Part shown: piece by piece, positions 11,021 to 23,213 of the stretch
How the letters are laid out: the number at the start of each line of letters is the position of its first letter
How positions within the stretch are numbered: position 1 is the stretch's first letter
Assembly (NCBI GenBank): GCA_963277665.1
Contig: OY728153.1
Coordinates: 268,744,250-268,808,249, forward strand
DNA length: 64,000 nucleotides
Direction of reading: 5' to 3'
DNA from: Viscum album
Taxonomy: Eukaryota > Streptophyta > Magnoliopsida > Santalales > Viscaceae
The notes under the pieces: generated by a model
The model's database searches: none
What the model saw: only the letters and a program-made list of their open reading frames with translations
What the model was told of the DNA's origin: nothing
Program-made: the position numbers and the translations under genes

Positions 11021-11723
11021 CGATGGAAAACAATCTCGTTACCATGAACTGAGAATACGATGGAAAACAATCTTGTTACCATGAACTGGCGATACGATGG
11101 AAAAAAATCTTGTTACCATGAACTAACGATATGATGGAAAACAATCTTGTTTCCATGAACTGACAATACGATGGAAAACAATCTTGTTACCATGAACTGA
11201 CAATACGATGGAAAACAATATTGTTACCATGAACTGACAATACGATGGAAAACAATCTTGTTACCATGAACTGACAATACGATGGAAAACAATCTTGTTA
11301 CCATGAACTGACGATACGATGGAAAACAATCTTATTACCATGAACTGACAATACGATGGAAAACAATCTTGTTACCATGAACTGACGATACGATAGAAAA
11401 CAATCTCATTACCATCATCGGTCGATACAATGGAAAAGAAAATCATTACCTTCATCGGTCGATACGATGGAAAAGAAAATCATTACCATCATCGTTCGAT
11501 ACGATGGAAAAGAAAATCATTACCATCATCGGTCGATACGATGGAAAATAAATTCATTACCATCATCGGTCGATACGATGGAAAAGAAATTCATTACCAT
11601 CATCAGACAGTACGATAGAAAAGAAATTGACTACCATCATCGGTTGATATGATGTAAAAGAAATTGATTACCATCATCGGTCGATACGATGGAAAAGAAA
11701 TTGATTACCATCATAGGTCGATA
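11021..11723. repeat. 37-bp tandem array, exactly 19 units
   Basis: Units of exactly 37 bp start at 11021 and every 37 bases to 11687, with no indel over 703 bp. Each unit starts CGATGGAAAA or a near variant. Units 1-10 share the tail CATGAACTGACAATA (type A). Unit 11 (11391) has an A-like start and a B-like tail. Units 12-19 share CATCATCGGTCGATA (type B). The array sits between the end of RNase H and the third ORF. Because 37 is not a multiple of three, it cannot encode a simple repeated peptide. Short plus-strand open frames through it (11430-11652) are artefacts. There are no spacers, so it is not a CRISPR array. Confidence 0.95.
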
Positions 11724-11945
11724 AGATGAAGTAAAAAAATAAGATTTTCAAGATGATAAACAGAAAAATGAATGATACGATAAAACTGTCAAAAAAGAAA
11801 AATGAATACACACATCTAAAGAGTAAATAGTTAAAGAACATAAGATAAAATGAAATATAAAAATATAGAACGAAATGTCCTCCCCCTTTCAAGAGGAGTT
11901 ATTTACTGTAAGAAGATTTGTAAAACATGAATTAGATATGAATGA

Positions 11946-13345
11946 TTATTTTAATGTAATCATTCCTAGCTTCTGTTTTATAAACTCAAATCTATCGGAA
12001 GGTAATGGTTTTGTAAAAATGTCAGCAAGTTGTTCGTGCGTTCTGATAAATTGTAAAATAATATCTCCTTTTTGTGTGTGATCTCGAAGAAAGTGATGCC
12101 TAACATCTATGTGTTTTGCACGAGAGTGATGTGCTGGGTTCTTAATAAGAGCTATGGAACTTGTATTATAAAAAAGAATTTGAGTTTTAGAGAAACTCAA
12201 TCCATAGTCAGTGAGTGTGTGCTGCATCCACAATACTTGAGCACAACAACTTCCAGCTGCTACATATTCAGCTTCAGCAGTGGATAATGCTACTGAATGT
12301 TGTTCCTTGCAGGACCAAGAAACCAAGGAATCTCCTAAGAAGTGACATGTTCCAGGTGTACTTTTTCTATCTATTCTACAACCACCAAAGTCAGCATCTG
12401 AAAAACTTTTTAAAACAAAATCATTCCATGAATAGTAAAAAAGACCTAAATCTATAGTGCCTTTTAAATACCAAAAGATTCTCTTTACAGATTTTAAATG
12501 AGTCTCTTTTGGATTAGATTGGTATCTTGCACATAAGCATACATAAAACATCATGTCTGGTCGACTAGCTGTCAAGTATGGCAAACTTCCTATCATACCT
12601 CTAAAGATTGTTTGATCAACTGGTTTCAAAGTTTCATCAAGATCAAGAGTATTTGAGGTACCAATTGGAGTGCTAATACTTTTAGTTTTGTCAAATACAT
12701 AATTTTTGAGTAAATCTTTTATATACTTATGTTGAGATATATAAGTTCCTTCTGGTTTTTGAGAAATTTGAAAACCTAGGAAGAATGTTAACTCACACAT
12801 CATACTCATTTCAAACTCATATTTCATTATGTTTGCAAAAGAATCAGTTAAAGATTTCTGAGTTGATCCAAATATGATGTCATCGACATAGATTTGGACA
12901 ATCAAAACATTTTTGTTTTCCATTTTGATAAAAAGGGTTGGATCTGCTGTACCTTTTGTATAATTGTTTTGTAAAATAAATCATGTAAGTCTATCATAAC
13001 ATGCTCTAGGGGCTTGTTTTAGACCGTATAGGTATTTGGTAAGTTTAAAAACATGATCAGGATGTTTTGGGTCTTGAAAACAAGGCGGTTTTTCAACAAA
13101 AACTTCTTCTTGAACAAAACCATTTAGAAAAGCACATTTGACATCCATTTGAAATAGTTTGAAATTGAAAAATGCTGTGAAGGCTAATAGAATACGAATA
13201 GATTCAAGTCTATATACAGGAGCATATGTTTCTTTATAGTCTATTCCCTCTTGTTGATTATAGCCTTTAGCAACATGTCTTGATTTATTTCTTACAATGA
13301 TTCCATTTTCATCACATATTTTTCTGAAAACCCATTTACACCAAT
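11946..13345 (-). pseudogene. pol: Copia reverse transcriptase and RNase H
   Basis: After a frameshift near 13340 the RT continues on the minus strand with LFQMDVKCAFLNG, LYGLKQAP and the catalytic box YVDD at 12879-12890. An in-frame TGA at 12981-12983 replaces a codon that is usually tryptophan. From 12923 the frame is open for 325 codons: FEMSMMCELTFFLGFQIS (RT), TASRPDMMF, then RNase H with SDADFGGCRIDRKSTPG and VALSTAEAEY, and the C-terminal block DIFTKPLP typical of copia. It ends at 11946. RT copies element RNA into DNA and RNase H removes the RNA strand. The catalytic residues are present; the lesions are a frameshift and a nonsense codon. Confidence 0.93.
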
Positions 13346-15012
13346 CACAGTTGTTTCTTTAGGTCTATCAAATAAAGTCCAGACTTGATTCCTTTCAAAT
13401 TCATTTAGTTCATCTTGCATTGCTTTGATCCAATCATCATCACCTAAGGCCTCACTTGGACTTTTAGGTTCAAATTGGGATAGAAAAGCAAGATGTTCTA
13501 TTTCATTTCTTAAGGAATTTCTGGTCCTTACAGGTTGATTTACATCACCAATGATGTTATCACTGGGATGATTTCTAAGAAACAATTGATTTGGGTTTTG
13601 TAAAGCCTGTTCATCAACATATGGTAGAAAATATTCGGTGGTAAATATTTCAGGAATACTTTCTTGAACATTTTCCTTATCAGAATGATCTTCTAATAAA
13701 GGTTGATAAACATTTTTAGAAAACACATCCGAGGATGTAGGATTGGGTTGGTTGAAAACAAAAGGATCAGTTTCATCGAATTTTACATGTACTGTTTCCT
13801 CAACAGTACAAGTGTTTTTATTGAAAACTCTATAAGCCTTAGAGGTTGTAGAATAGCCTAGAAAGATTCCTTCATCAGATTTTGGTGAAAATTTGTGTAG
13901 ATTATCTTTTGTATTCAGAATGAATACTTTGCATCCAAAAACATTGAAGTATGAAACATTAGGTTTTCGTCCAGTCCATAACTTATAAGGGGTCTTATTA
14001 AGAAATGGTCTAGTTAAAACACGATTTATAGTATAACAGGCAGTACTAACAGCTTCAGCCCAAAAGTGCTTAGCAATTGAGTATTCACTCAACATGGTTC
14101 GAGTCATTTCTTGAAGAATACGATTTCTTCTTTCAACAACACCATTTTGCTGAGGAGTTCTTGGATCTGAGAAATTGTGAGTAATACCTTTCTTACTACA
14201 AAAAGTTTAAAATCTGAATTTTGAAATTCACCACCATGATCACTATGAATAGTTATCAATGGTAGGTTTTTATCATTTTTAACTTGGGCACTAAAAGTTT
14301 TGAAATAGAAAAAGGCTTCATATTTCTTTGTGAGAAAGTAGACCCATGTAAATCTAGTAAAGTCGTCAACTAAAACAAATACATAGTATTTTCCTCCAAT
14401 GATTCCAGATTGTGAAGGACCAAAAAGATCCATATGCACTAGCTGTAATGCATTAGAAGTTGAAACTTCATTAATTGATCTAAAGCTAGTTTTATGTTGC
14501 TTTCCAAATTGACAAGGATCACAGACTTTTGAAGAATCATATCTAAGGTCTGGTATCCATTTTACAAGTCTTTTCTTTGAGAGATTACTAAGGTTTCTCA
14601 TATTACAGTGTCCTAGTCTCTTATGCCATAGCCACGATTGGTCTTCTATTACACTTAATCGAGGTATGTTTTGGTTCCTAAGGTCTTCTAAGTTAATAGT
14701 GTAAACATTCTCTTGCCTATGGGCAGATAGAATGAACTCATCCTTGGAATTGTGAACAAGACACTTATCAGTTCTAAAATTCACAAGGTAACCTTCATCA
14801 CATAATTGACTTATGCTGATGAGATTGTGCCTAAGACCTTTAACAAACAAAACTTTTGTGATAAGAGCTTTTCCAAGAAAAACAATATTACTTATACCAA
14901 CAATCTTTCCTTGAGCATTATCTCCGAAGGTAACTTTTCCACCTTTTGTTTTGATAACCTTTTCAAAGAGATCTTTGTTTCCAGTCATGTGTCGAGAACA
15001 ACCACTATCCAT
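13292..15012 (-). pseudogene. pol: Copia protease end and integrase
   Basis: The minus-strand frame from 15012 starts in the retropepsin active-site region, MDSGCSRHMTGNKDLF. It continues through the GAG-pre-integrase block LWHKRLGHCNMRNLSNL and VCDPCQFGKQHK, giving the HHCC zinc-binding pattern. The catalytic core follows: VHMDLFGP (first Asp) and IHSDHGGEFQ (second Asp). A frameshift near 14200 separates these from the next frame (14107-13292), which carries EYSIAKHFWAEAVSTACYTINR and ends near KETTVIG before another frame change. The catalytic Glu region lies at the break. Integrase inserts the cDNA copy; the 5-bp target duplication flanking this element fits copia integrase activity. Confidence 0.92.
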
Positions 15013-15161
15013 GTACCAAATATTCTTATTGGTACACTTCTCATTTTCCTAAAAAAGAAAAAATTAGTTTTTCGGAATCCATACTTGTTTGGATCCAGAA
15101 AGGTTAGATAAAAGAATTTTAAGAATCCACATTTGTTTTGAAAAATGAGCTTTATGAAATC

Positions 15162-16953
15162 CTAAAGATTTAGTTTTGTTAAGAGAACAATCTCTTCTCT
15201 AGTGTCCACCACATTTACACCTAGAACAAAAAGATTTTTTTGATGAACAAAATAGTTGTTACTAAAAACTGGTATGGAATAAGTATAACCAAGACCAGAA
15301 CGATTTCTCAAAGGTCTAATTTGATAATACATCCTATCAAAGTTTTCCTTTCCATGAGTAAAGTTTGACAAACATTTTTTCAAGGATAAAATCTCTGACT
15401 TTAGTTTTAAAACCAAATTCTTATTTTCCAAAACATTTGAATTTGAACTAGAGTTAGGCTCTAAAATATTTTTCTTTGAAATTACAGTTTCAGGATCCTT
15501 AGAAAGTTTATCCTTATCAGATATAAATTTCTCAAGGGTTTTTAAAATACATTCAAAATCAGAAGTTTTCACATCAATATCTTTAGAAAGATATGATACT
15601 TCTTTAGTCAAGATTGAAATTCTAGAATTTGCTTTTTCAAATCTCTTTTTGAGTTTAGAATTTTCATTTTCAAGTAATTTAGAAAATCTAGAGACCTCTT
15701 CAAAAGAAGGTAATGTATCATCCTCTGATGATGAGGATTCATCATTTGAAGATTCGTAATATCTATTATCAGTAAAATTTGCATTCAAAGAGACATTTGT
15801 AATAGCTTCAGCATTATGTACCTTAGCCATGAGACAATGATCTTTAATTGGTAATCTGGCTAAGAGTCCGATATTCCTTTGTTCTGATGTCTCATATTCT
15901 GAGGAATCATATGAGGAATCACTACCACTTGCACTCCACGTATCATTTTCTTTCAAGACTTTCATTGTCTTATAAAACCTTTTCTTGTTTCTTTCAGAGT
16001 GTTTCTCCTTTCTATATTTCCTCTTCAGTAAAGGACAATCAGGCCTTATATGTCCTGCTTTCTTGCATTCATAACAAGTTACCTCTGAATCTTTCATATC
16101 CTTCCTATCTTTTTTTTAATCTATATTGAAAGTCCTTCTTTCCCACAATCTTGTTCATCCTTCTAGCAAGATTGGCTAACTCATTATCCGAAAGATTATA
16201 ATCACTTGAATCAGATATAACAACTTTCTTGGATTTAGACATTGTAAGCCTTTCAGGTGTTTTCGCTTTAGATGCAAAGGCTACACTTCCATTCCCATTC
16301 TTCTTCTTGTTGAAATCAGCATCTCTCTTCATTCTTGTCTCGTGCTGTAGAAGAGTTCCAAAGAGTTCATCAAGAGTAATCTGGGAAACTTTTCTATTTT
16401 CATCAATAGCTGTTCTTTTTGACTCCCATTCATTTGGCATTATATCTATAATCTTATCAACAAGAGCTTCATCATCAAGACCTTTTTCTCCCATAGATTG
16501 TAAGCTATTGAAAATCGTCATAAACCTTTGTTGCACTTTACATACTGGATCTCCATAAGGAAAAACAAATACATGATACTCTGCTCGGAGAATTGCTCTC
16601 CTTGTTTCTATAAGGTTGGATGTACCAAAATGAGTGACTTCTAATTTCTTCCAAATACAGTTGGCTGCTTCACATGAAGATATCTGACTGTATATATTCC
16701 TGGTCATAGAGCATAATAACGTATTGTGTACCTTGTAATTCAGTTGATATTCTTGCTTCTCTTGGTTGGTGAAAGTACTAACTTCTTTGTCAGGAATTTT
16801 GTAACCTCCAGTAAGCATAATAAAATTGTCTACACTTGTATTGATAACAAATGTCTTCATACGATCTCTCCAGTACTCATAATCATTCCCATCAAAGATT
16901 GGTGGTCTAGAAGGATTCAGATTGTCTATTGACCCGATACTCATTCCTGCCAT
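15162..16953 (-). pseudogene. gag: Copia gag with two CCHC zinc knuckles
   Basis: The ATG at 16953 lies about 100 bases after the primer-binding site and opens 282 codons: FDGNDYEYWRDRMKTF and PNEWESKRTAIDE are typical of the UBN2-type copia gag. The frame closes at 16105 in a run of eight A residues on the coding strand, a likely 1-base slip. It resumes in another frame with the zinc knuckle CYECKKAGHIRPDC (16035-16076). Then comes a Ser/Asp-rich and a Lys/Glu/Leu-rich segment, probably coiled coil, as in Sirevirus gags. A second CCHC (15187-15228) lies in a shifted frame and has an in-frame TAG at 15199-15201. Gag forms the particle and binds RNA. Confidence 0.92.
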
Positions 16954-17053
16954 CTAATACAACAAAAACGTTTCCACTCCACACGTTAGTGTAGTAAGTA
17001 TTCAAGATAATAATATGAAATAAATAAAGCTAGTAATACAAATCAGTGGAAAA

Positions 17054-17068
17054 CCTGCTCTGATACCA
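17054..17068 (-). promoter_or_regulatory. Primer-binding site, initiator Met tRNA
   Basis: The minus strand reads TGGTATCAGAGCAGG two bases inside the 5' LTR boundary. It matches the 3' end complement of plant initiator methionine tRNA, the usual primer for copia minus-strand DNA synthesis. It fixes the element's orientation. Confidence 0.95.
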
Positions 17069-17070
17069 AT

Positions 17071-18353
17071 TGTTGGATCGAATATGTAGATATGTATGTC
17101 TATTAGATGGAAAAATACAAGAGGGGGGTGAATTGTAGGTTTAAAAACCTTTGAGTTTTAGCAACTAAGAGATTAGTTTAAAAGATCTTAAACTAATAAA
17201 AATACAAACACCCACAGTTGTATTGAATATAAAAAGGTATGATGTATTGTAATACTAATGTAATGTAAAACAATTGTATTCAAGATGAACACAATAATCA
17301 GATTACTACAAAGATGAATGATTCTACCTTAAAGCGTATAGAATCAATCAATACAATATGTAATAGAATGATTGTAATTGAAACAATTACAATTGAAAAT
17401 CTAAAGAAGAAAGGAAACAATAAAACTTCCTTTCTAATATAAGTAACAGCGGAAATGTAAAAGAATTACAATTCTTTTAACCCAAAGAGAAGGGTTATCC
17501 TTTCACCTAGGATAAAAGGTCTTTCTCACCAACACCTTGGTGAGCCCTCAATACGATGATTGGACTGTCTATCTGCCTATCCCTGGCAGCCCTCGATACG
17601 ATGATCGGAATGTCTGCCTGCCTATCCCTTGCAGCCCTCGATACGATGATCGACACGTATGTCTGCCTATCCCTGGCAGCCCTCGATTTTGTAGGTAATC
17701 GACACCTCTGTCTTTCAATCACATGAAATCCCTAGATATGATAATCGGACGCACAAGGAATATGAGAGAAGTCGCACTGTCTCTCTCTAGAATCTTGGTA
17801 GTTCACGAAGTCTCTTTTCATTTCACCATTCTTCCCTCAGCTTCAAATGACCTCCTATTTATAGGCCTCGGGTTCCAACGGTCATGTTTCCTCCAACGGT
17901 CATATTTCTCCGAAAAACTCGAAGGGACTTGGACACCTGTCATCATAACGGTCATATTGAAACAGAAAGCACGACATCATTTTGATTAGTTTGTAACTAA
18001 CTCAACGACATCGTATTCGTTAAAACAGGATATATATATTGATAAGCAATGGTACGATTCATATGAAACAAGTGCTTTTGAAAAAGTACCAAAACAAGTA
18101 ATCAACATCTGAATAGTAAAGTTAGTACGATATGATCGATAGAGTCAGTATGATACGATTGACAGAGTCAGTATGGTATGATTGACAAAGTCAGTACGAT
18201 CAGTATTGTACGATACGATATGGTCAGTATGATCAACATTGTACGATACGATAAACATAATAGAAGACAATTGTAATTTCAAAAATATGATAGAATGCAT
18301 TTGTGATTTCCAAAACATGATATAGAAGTTAAAAGAGGACTTTTAACTCAACA
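17071..18353 (-). repeat. 5' LTR of the Sirevirus element
   Basis: This LTR of 1283 bp begins TGTTGGATCG and ends ACTCAACA in plus orientation, and pairs with 6805-8088. It holds the 45-bp array (17544-17726) and the 23-bp array (from about 18117). In element orientation transcription runs leftwards from within this LTR through gag. I did not see an unambiguous TATA box. The target duplicate TTATC follows at 18354-18358. Confidence 0.95.
17544..17726. repeat. 45-bp tandem repeat in the right LTR
   Basis: Units start at 17544, 17589 and 17634, with a degenerate fourth from 17679, in the same phase as the left LTR array. Copy number is unchanged between the LTRs, showing no expansion since insertion. 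Confidence 0.9.
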
Positions 18354-18358
18354 TTATC
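18354..18358. repeat. Target-site duplication TTATC, right copy
   Basis: This matches 6800-6804 exactly and directly abuts the CA end of the right LTR. Confidence 0.95.
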
Positions 18359-18782
18359 ATTGTCTTTGGGAGCCAGTTTAAATATCTTTCATAACTTTTC
18401 TCCCTCTGTTCCAGATATAGTTTCATCTTTAAAGCGAGGGTATTTCATCATATTGATAACTAGAATTTGCATTACTCAGTCCCTATATTTTTTAGTGGAC
18501 ATGAAATTACAAGACACCATATTAGGGGAGTTATACTAATCTATAGAAATAATGAAATTCAATGCTCCATTTTTATATATCATTAAATACTTATTTCTAG
18601 TGGGACTTTCCAAATTAGTCGACAATGATTTTCCATGATATAGAGACAAACATTATGTAGGTGTTTTTCATGATATTCTATCAAGGGGTGTCATGATACA
18701 TATAATGTGGAAATATATAGCTAAAAAAGAGTCTATTTATGTTATAAAGTGGAACCTAATATCCTAGATAGGGGAGGTGTCT
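18359..18782. other. Eroded DNA on the right flank of the copia insertion
   Basis: By continuity across the copia element this is the same pre-insertion sequence as 5266-6799. It is AT-rich, and its minus-strand translation has a few open pieces without recognised motifs. It may be the 5' part of the decayed gypsy element. It ends where the long LTR of the next element begins. Confidence 0.5.
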
Positions 18783-20126
18783 TGTAGAACCTCGATAATT
18801 TCTTATTTTTTTCAAAGTAATTTTATATTTTTGATACTTTTCATTACATGAATCACTAAATTTATCTTGTGTTACATGAAATCAGTAAGTTTTACTTTAT
18901 TTTAAAGAATATATGATATTGTATTATGTTTGAACCAATACATAGTTTGGTTTCTGTTACCCTCAATATCGAGTTTATCTTGCGTTACACGCAACATCGG
19001 GTTTAATTGAAACGTGACACACTGTTAAAAAATAATAGTTATCCCCATGTTGTTGGAATGGTAGATATAAATCTGATTAACTAATTTATGAAAATATGGT
19101 TTACACATGTATATATAATTAATTATATGGTGTCTAAGTAATTATAAATGAATATAGAATCATTTTGTATACATGGGAAGTTATTGCCAAAAACTATTTT
19201 ATTTATATATGCATAAATGTGTTTTACAATAATAAATTATCAAAACAAATTTTGATGAATTATTTTAATAAAAGTTATATATTATATATCACATCAAATG
19301 TTTAACATTAATTTTATTTTTTTCTATAAAATTAATAATAATAAATCTAATTTTACGCATTAAACAATATTTTCTAAAATGAAGATGTTTGGTCACCTTT
19401 AGCGCACATATTTTAAAATAATTTCTTTCACTTTTCAGAAATTTATTGGAAAAATTAAATTCAGTTTTAAAATTTAGTATCATAATTATACCATGGTGAA
19501 ATATTGGGCTTCTTCTGAAATGATTCATTTTTTGATGAATACAGAAAAATGTTGAATTTTAATTGAAAACTACCTTTTTAGTAAAATTATTTATAATGTT
19601 AAATTATATTTTGAATTGGTTTAAATATAATTTTTTTTCTCAATTAAAAATAAATTAATCAAATTTTTTTCATTGTAACAAAATTCATATTTATTTTTGA
19701 TATATAAACTGTGTAAAACATTGAACATTTTCTCTTTAAAAACCTTCTTTCTCAATGCTTCGACGTGATTAATTTTAAATTTAGTTTTTTAATTTATTGG
19801 AACGTAAATTGAAAATTTCTATTATTTATTTGGAATAAAAATAATTTATATTATATAATTTTTTCAACTTCATTTATGACCAAAATGAACTGTGAATGTC
19901 GTAAAAATTAATTACCAAAGTTAATGTAAAAACAGGTTTACCGAGGATTAAACTAAAAAGATAAGTGTAAAAATGGACTATAAACTTGTATAATAACTAT
20001 TTATGGGCATATTTAGACCATTAAACCTATAAGCTTCTATAATGAACCATTTTTACAATCGTGACATAGGAAAAAGTTGACAGCACACAATTATTTTCCA
20101 AAATACCAAGTGTGTTCTCACCTCCA

Positions 20127-20137
20127 CTTATAAAAGG
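20127..20137 (+). promoter_or_regulatory. TATA box of LTR copy A
   Basis: CTTATAAAAGG is followed by a pyrimidine-rich leader (CCTCTCCTCTTCACACC). The same arrangement occurs in the solo LTR on the minus strand (CATATAAAAGG at about 55857-55868) and in degraded form in copy B near 26930. Conservation across three LTR copies supports it as the element's core promoter. Confidence 0.7.
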
Positions 20138-22414
20138 CCACCCCATGCCCTCTCCTCTTCACACCTTCAAACCCATTTAGTTTAGAAAATACCTACCAAA
20201 TAACTATAAAATTCCTTAACATTATCTTAGAATCCTTATTTTGGGTACCAATTGATCCTATCATGTTTTTTGTGTAAACCTGTGGAGGATACCCGAATAA
20301 GAGGTAACCTTCATCAAAGAGGGATTTTATTTTAGTTTTTCATACAAATCCTTCAATTATTATTATAAAATAGTTATATAATATCCCTATTATCTTACAT
20401 ATAGTTAGATTTTTTTATGTTAGATGCATGAAATAAAACCAACACCACCTTCATCAAATGGGTTATGAAATCATCATTCATGTTTATGGTGGACTACCAC
20501 CTCACGAACCGATGTCATTAGTTTATCCATTACCACATATGAATGATGAAAATGATGATTTATTTATTTATTATATACGATATTTTAAGATATTATTATT
20601 CTTCTTGAATTATTATATCACACATACCTTAATTCTTTTCATTATTTGTAAAAATGATAATGTCGCTCGTGTGTATGGTAAACTAGTACATCGCGAAGTG
20701 ATGTGATTTGCTCACCCATTACATTAAAGATATTAAAGATGGGTTTAATGAAATTTTTTGATATATATGAAATAAAAATTATGCATTTATTATAATAAAA
20801 AATTTACCTTTTTTTATAAATCCAATAAGAAAATGGGAATAGCGTTCATGCGTACGTACAACCTACCTTTTCAATAAACATTGTATTTCATTTTATATCA
20901 CTAAATTGTATGGATTACTATAAATATATATATAAAGAATATTTATGATATATATATAATTTTTACAATTCAATATATTATGGATCCATGATTGATTTAA
21001 TAGGAACAAAAATAAAACAAATCGAAACACATTCTTAAAACAAAGTTGTTTTTACTTTAAACATAACATTGACATTGAATTGTTGACAAATGGGTATTAA
21101 ATTTTAATAAAAAATCATATATAGTGTGATATTTATGAATTTTTTTATTTTTTATATTTATATTAGACTTATATTTACTATAAAATAGTTTTTAATGAGA
21201 ATGTTGGAAGTAAAGACTTTAGGTAAGGGGTTTGTGTCTCAACTTTTACATCTGTGAGACAAATGACATATTCACTACCTTTTTCTTCTATATGGTGTAT
21301 ATAATTCCCATGAATCTATTTTATGATTATAAAATTATAATTACTATGAATAAAATATCCATTTTATTATCCATATTTTATGGGGTTTATATTTCAAAAG
21401 TTAACAAATATATAAGGTATTTTTGTCTCAATTTACCTTCTTTATGATATAAGTTATATTATGCACCTGTACTATTCAAAGAGGTGTAAATTCTCTACCT
21501 TTTTCATATTATTTCATGAAAAATAGTAATTTTAATTTTATTTTAATTTTTATTTAATATTATTATTTTATTGGTCTTATAATTCAATGTTTCCAAATTG
21601 GTATGATCTGTGTGATACAATATTATCATTTATCATGGATTTTTAAGGTTATGATATCAATGATGAAATATTTTGATCTGTCTCTAAATAAAAAAAATTA
21701 ATTCTATTAACCTTTGGTTATGTAATTAGAATATATTTTTCCTCTTAATTTTACTCTCTTTATGTACCCTAGAGTTCAAAATAATGTGTTTATGAAAAAA
21801 TAATCTTTTAAGTCGATAACTCTGTTTCTCCCAAACCTATTATTTCATAAAAAAAATTCATTTTTAAATAAAAATTAAATCATAAACGATATTTTCCTCA
21901 AATAAATGTTTTAATTGATTTTTAAATAATTATTTAAAAAATTTCAAGGAAATTTTCAATGAAATTTATTTCCAAAATATTTAAGGAATTTTTAGTTTTA
22001 AAAAGTTATTATCAAGGGAAAGTTATATTCCTTAATTAATGGTACAAGTGTCATTTAAAAAATCTTTTTCATCTAAGATGACATCCTATATTGATAATTT
22101 TTCTTTTATGGGGATAAAATTGAATTATTCTATCCTTATTCTATATCTGGATAGTTAATGTTTATATTGATGAACTGTTTATGAAGCCTATTTATTTTTT
22201 ATGGGTTATGTTATGGTGAAATGATGACATGTTTATGAAAATCATTTTCTTTACACAATTTATGATGTGATGATATGTCAAATGTATTATAATTTAGTTG
22301 AACATGTATGTATGGTTTTCATTATGTGATTGGAGGGACCTATACCTCCCTCCAATGAATTGGGTAAATTTTTATATCTCATGAGATAATAATGGGAAAC
22401 AATTCAATGAACAT

Positions 22415-22644
22415 GATCCACTATGGGAAGTAGGTGTGTCCTAATCAACTATGGGGAAAAGGTGTGTCCAGATCTATTATGGGAAACAAGTTTGTCCAGA
22501 TCCACTATGGGAAACACCTGTTTCCTGATCCATTATGGGAAACCGGTGTTTTTTGATCCACTATAGAGAACATGTGTGTTTTAATCCACAATGGGAAATA
22601 GGTGTGTATTGATCCACAATGGCAAATATGTGATATGTCCTGAT
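22415..22644 (+). repeat. 28-29 bp tandem repeat in LTR copy A
   Basis: About eight imperfect units resemble GATCCACTATGGGAAACAGG followed by TGTGTCCT. The counterpart in copy B lies at about 29200-29405. It sits roughly 550 to 800 bases before the LTR end, downstream of the promoter. Confidence 0.85.
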
Positions 22645-23197
22645 CCTATATGTTGATGTTTCTGTAGTTTAACTTGATATATGAAATGGTTTTATATATT
22701 TATGATAGTTACACACTTTTTGACCATGACATTATTGTTCATGATTGATTTATGATGATTTCTCACTCTTATGGACTATATTATATGAAATGATAACATT
22801 TTATTCCATTAATCTTGTTTATGATCTGTGATAGGTTGAGTATGAACGTTCTAATTTATATTAAATATATAATTCCCTTATTATTATTATTTTCATTCAT
22901 ATGATCTTGGATGAATATATATTCGTTTTACCCTTACATGTCATCTAATATCTCCCTTTATTAGGTTTCCTTCCCCAAGATTATAAATAATGGTTTTAGT
23001 AGGGAAGGTTTTTGAAGAGTATTATAAGGGAAGGTCCTTATTAGAGACATTGAATATATTTCTTGAATTATAATATTATGTTCCAATTTTCCAAAGGTAC
23101 TAAACTATTACTGTTCTCAGGCTTGTGTTTATTTAATGTAATGAATATTCATCTAAAAAAATTTGATATCCATGTGGAAAATACTGGGCTGATATAG

Positions 23198-23213
23198 TTG
23201 GTATTAAAAGTAC
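23198..23213 (+). promoter_or_regulatory. Decayed primer-binding site
   Basis: TTGGTATTAAAAGTAC lies a few bases after the end of LTR copy A and resembles the tRNA-iMet site TTGGTATCAGAGC with two or three substitutions. It sets the orientation of the element as plus. Confidence 0.7.

Larger units (their letters stand above)
6805..18353 (-). mobile_element. Full-length Sirevirus-type Ty1/copia retrotransposon
   Basis: This 11,549-bp element is bounded by two near-identical LTRs (6805-8088 and 17071-18353) and TTATC duplications. Read on the minus strand it has a 5' LTR, a tRNA-iMet primer-binding site, gag, pol (protease, integrase, RT, RNase H), a spacer with a 37-bp tandem array, a third ORF, clustered polypurine tracts and a 3' LTR. 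Domain order with integrase before RT defines Ty1/copia. The extra ORF after RNase H, LTRs of about 1.3 kb and multiplied PPTs are known hallmarks of the Sirevirus (SIRE/Maximus) lineage. The two LTRs differ at 3 of the first 100 bases, so insertion is recent relative to the other elements here. All ORFs carry frameshifts or stops, so this copy is not autonomous now. Confidence 0.95.
18783..23194 (+). repeat. 5' LTR (copy A) of the old long-LTR element
   Basis: It starts near TGTAGAACCTCGATAA, which resembles the solo LTR's start TGTAACACCCC. Matching landmarks with copy B are a promoter block (20100-20220 versus 26910-27010), a block CACCTCACGAACCGATG at about 20496 (degraded near 27300), GCGTACGTACAACC near 20850, a 28-29 bp tandem repeat (22415-22644) and the last segment before the primer-binding site. 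Confidence 0.8.

Noticed and set aside
11430..11652. Plus-strand open frames with repeated MEKK-like peptide
   Set aside because: They are translations of the 37-bp tandem array. The repeat length is not a multiple of three and the element is coded on the other strand.
11021..11723. CRISPR-like array
   Set aside because: Units are contiguous without unique spacers, the sequence is a plant retrotransposon interior, and there are no cas genes.
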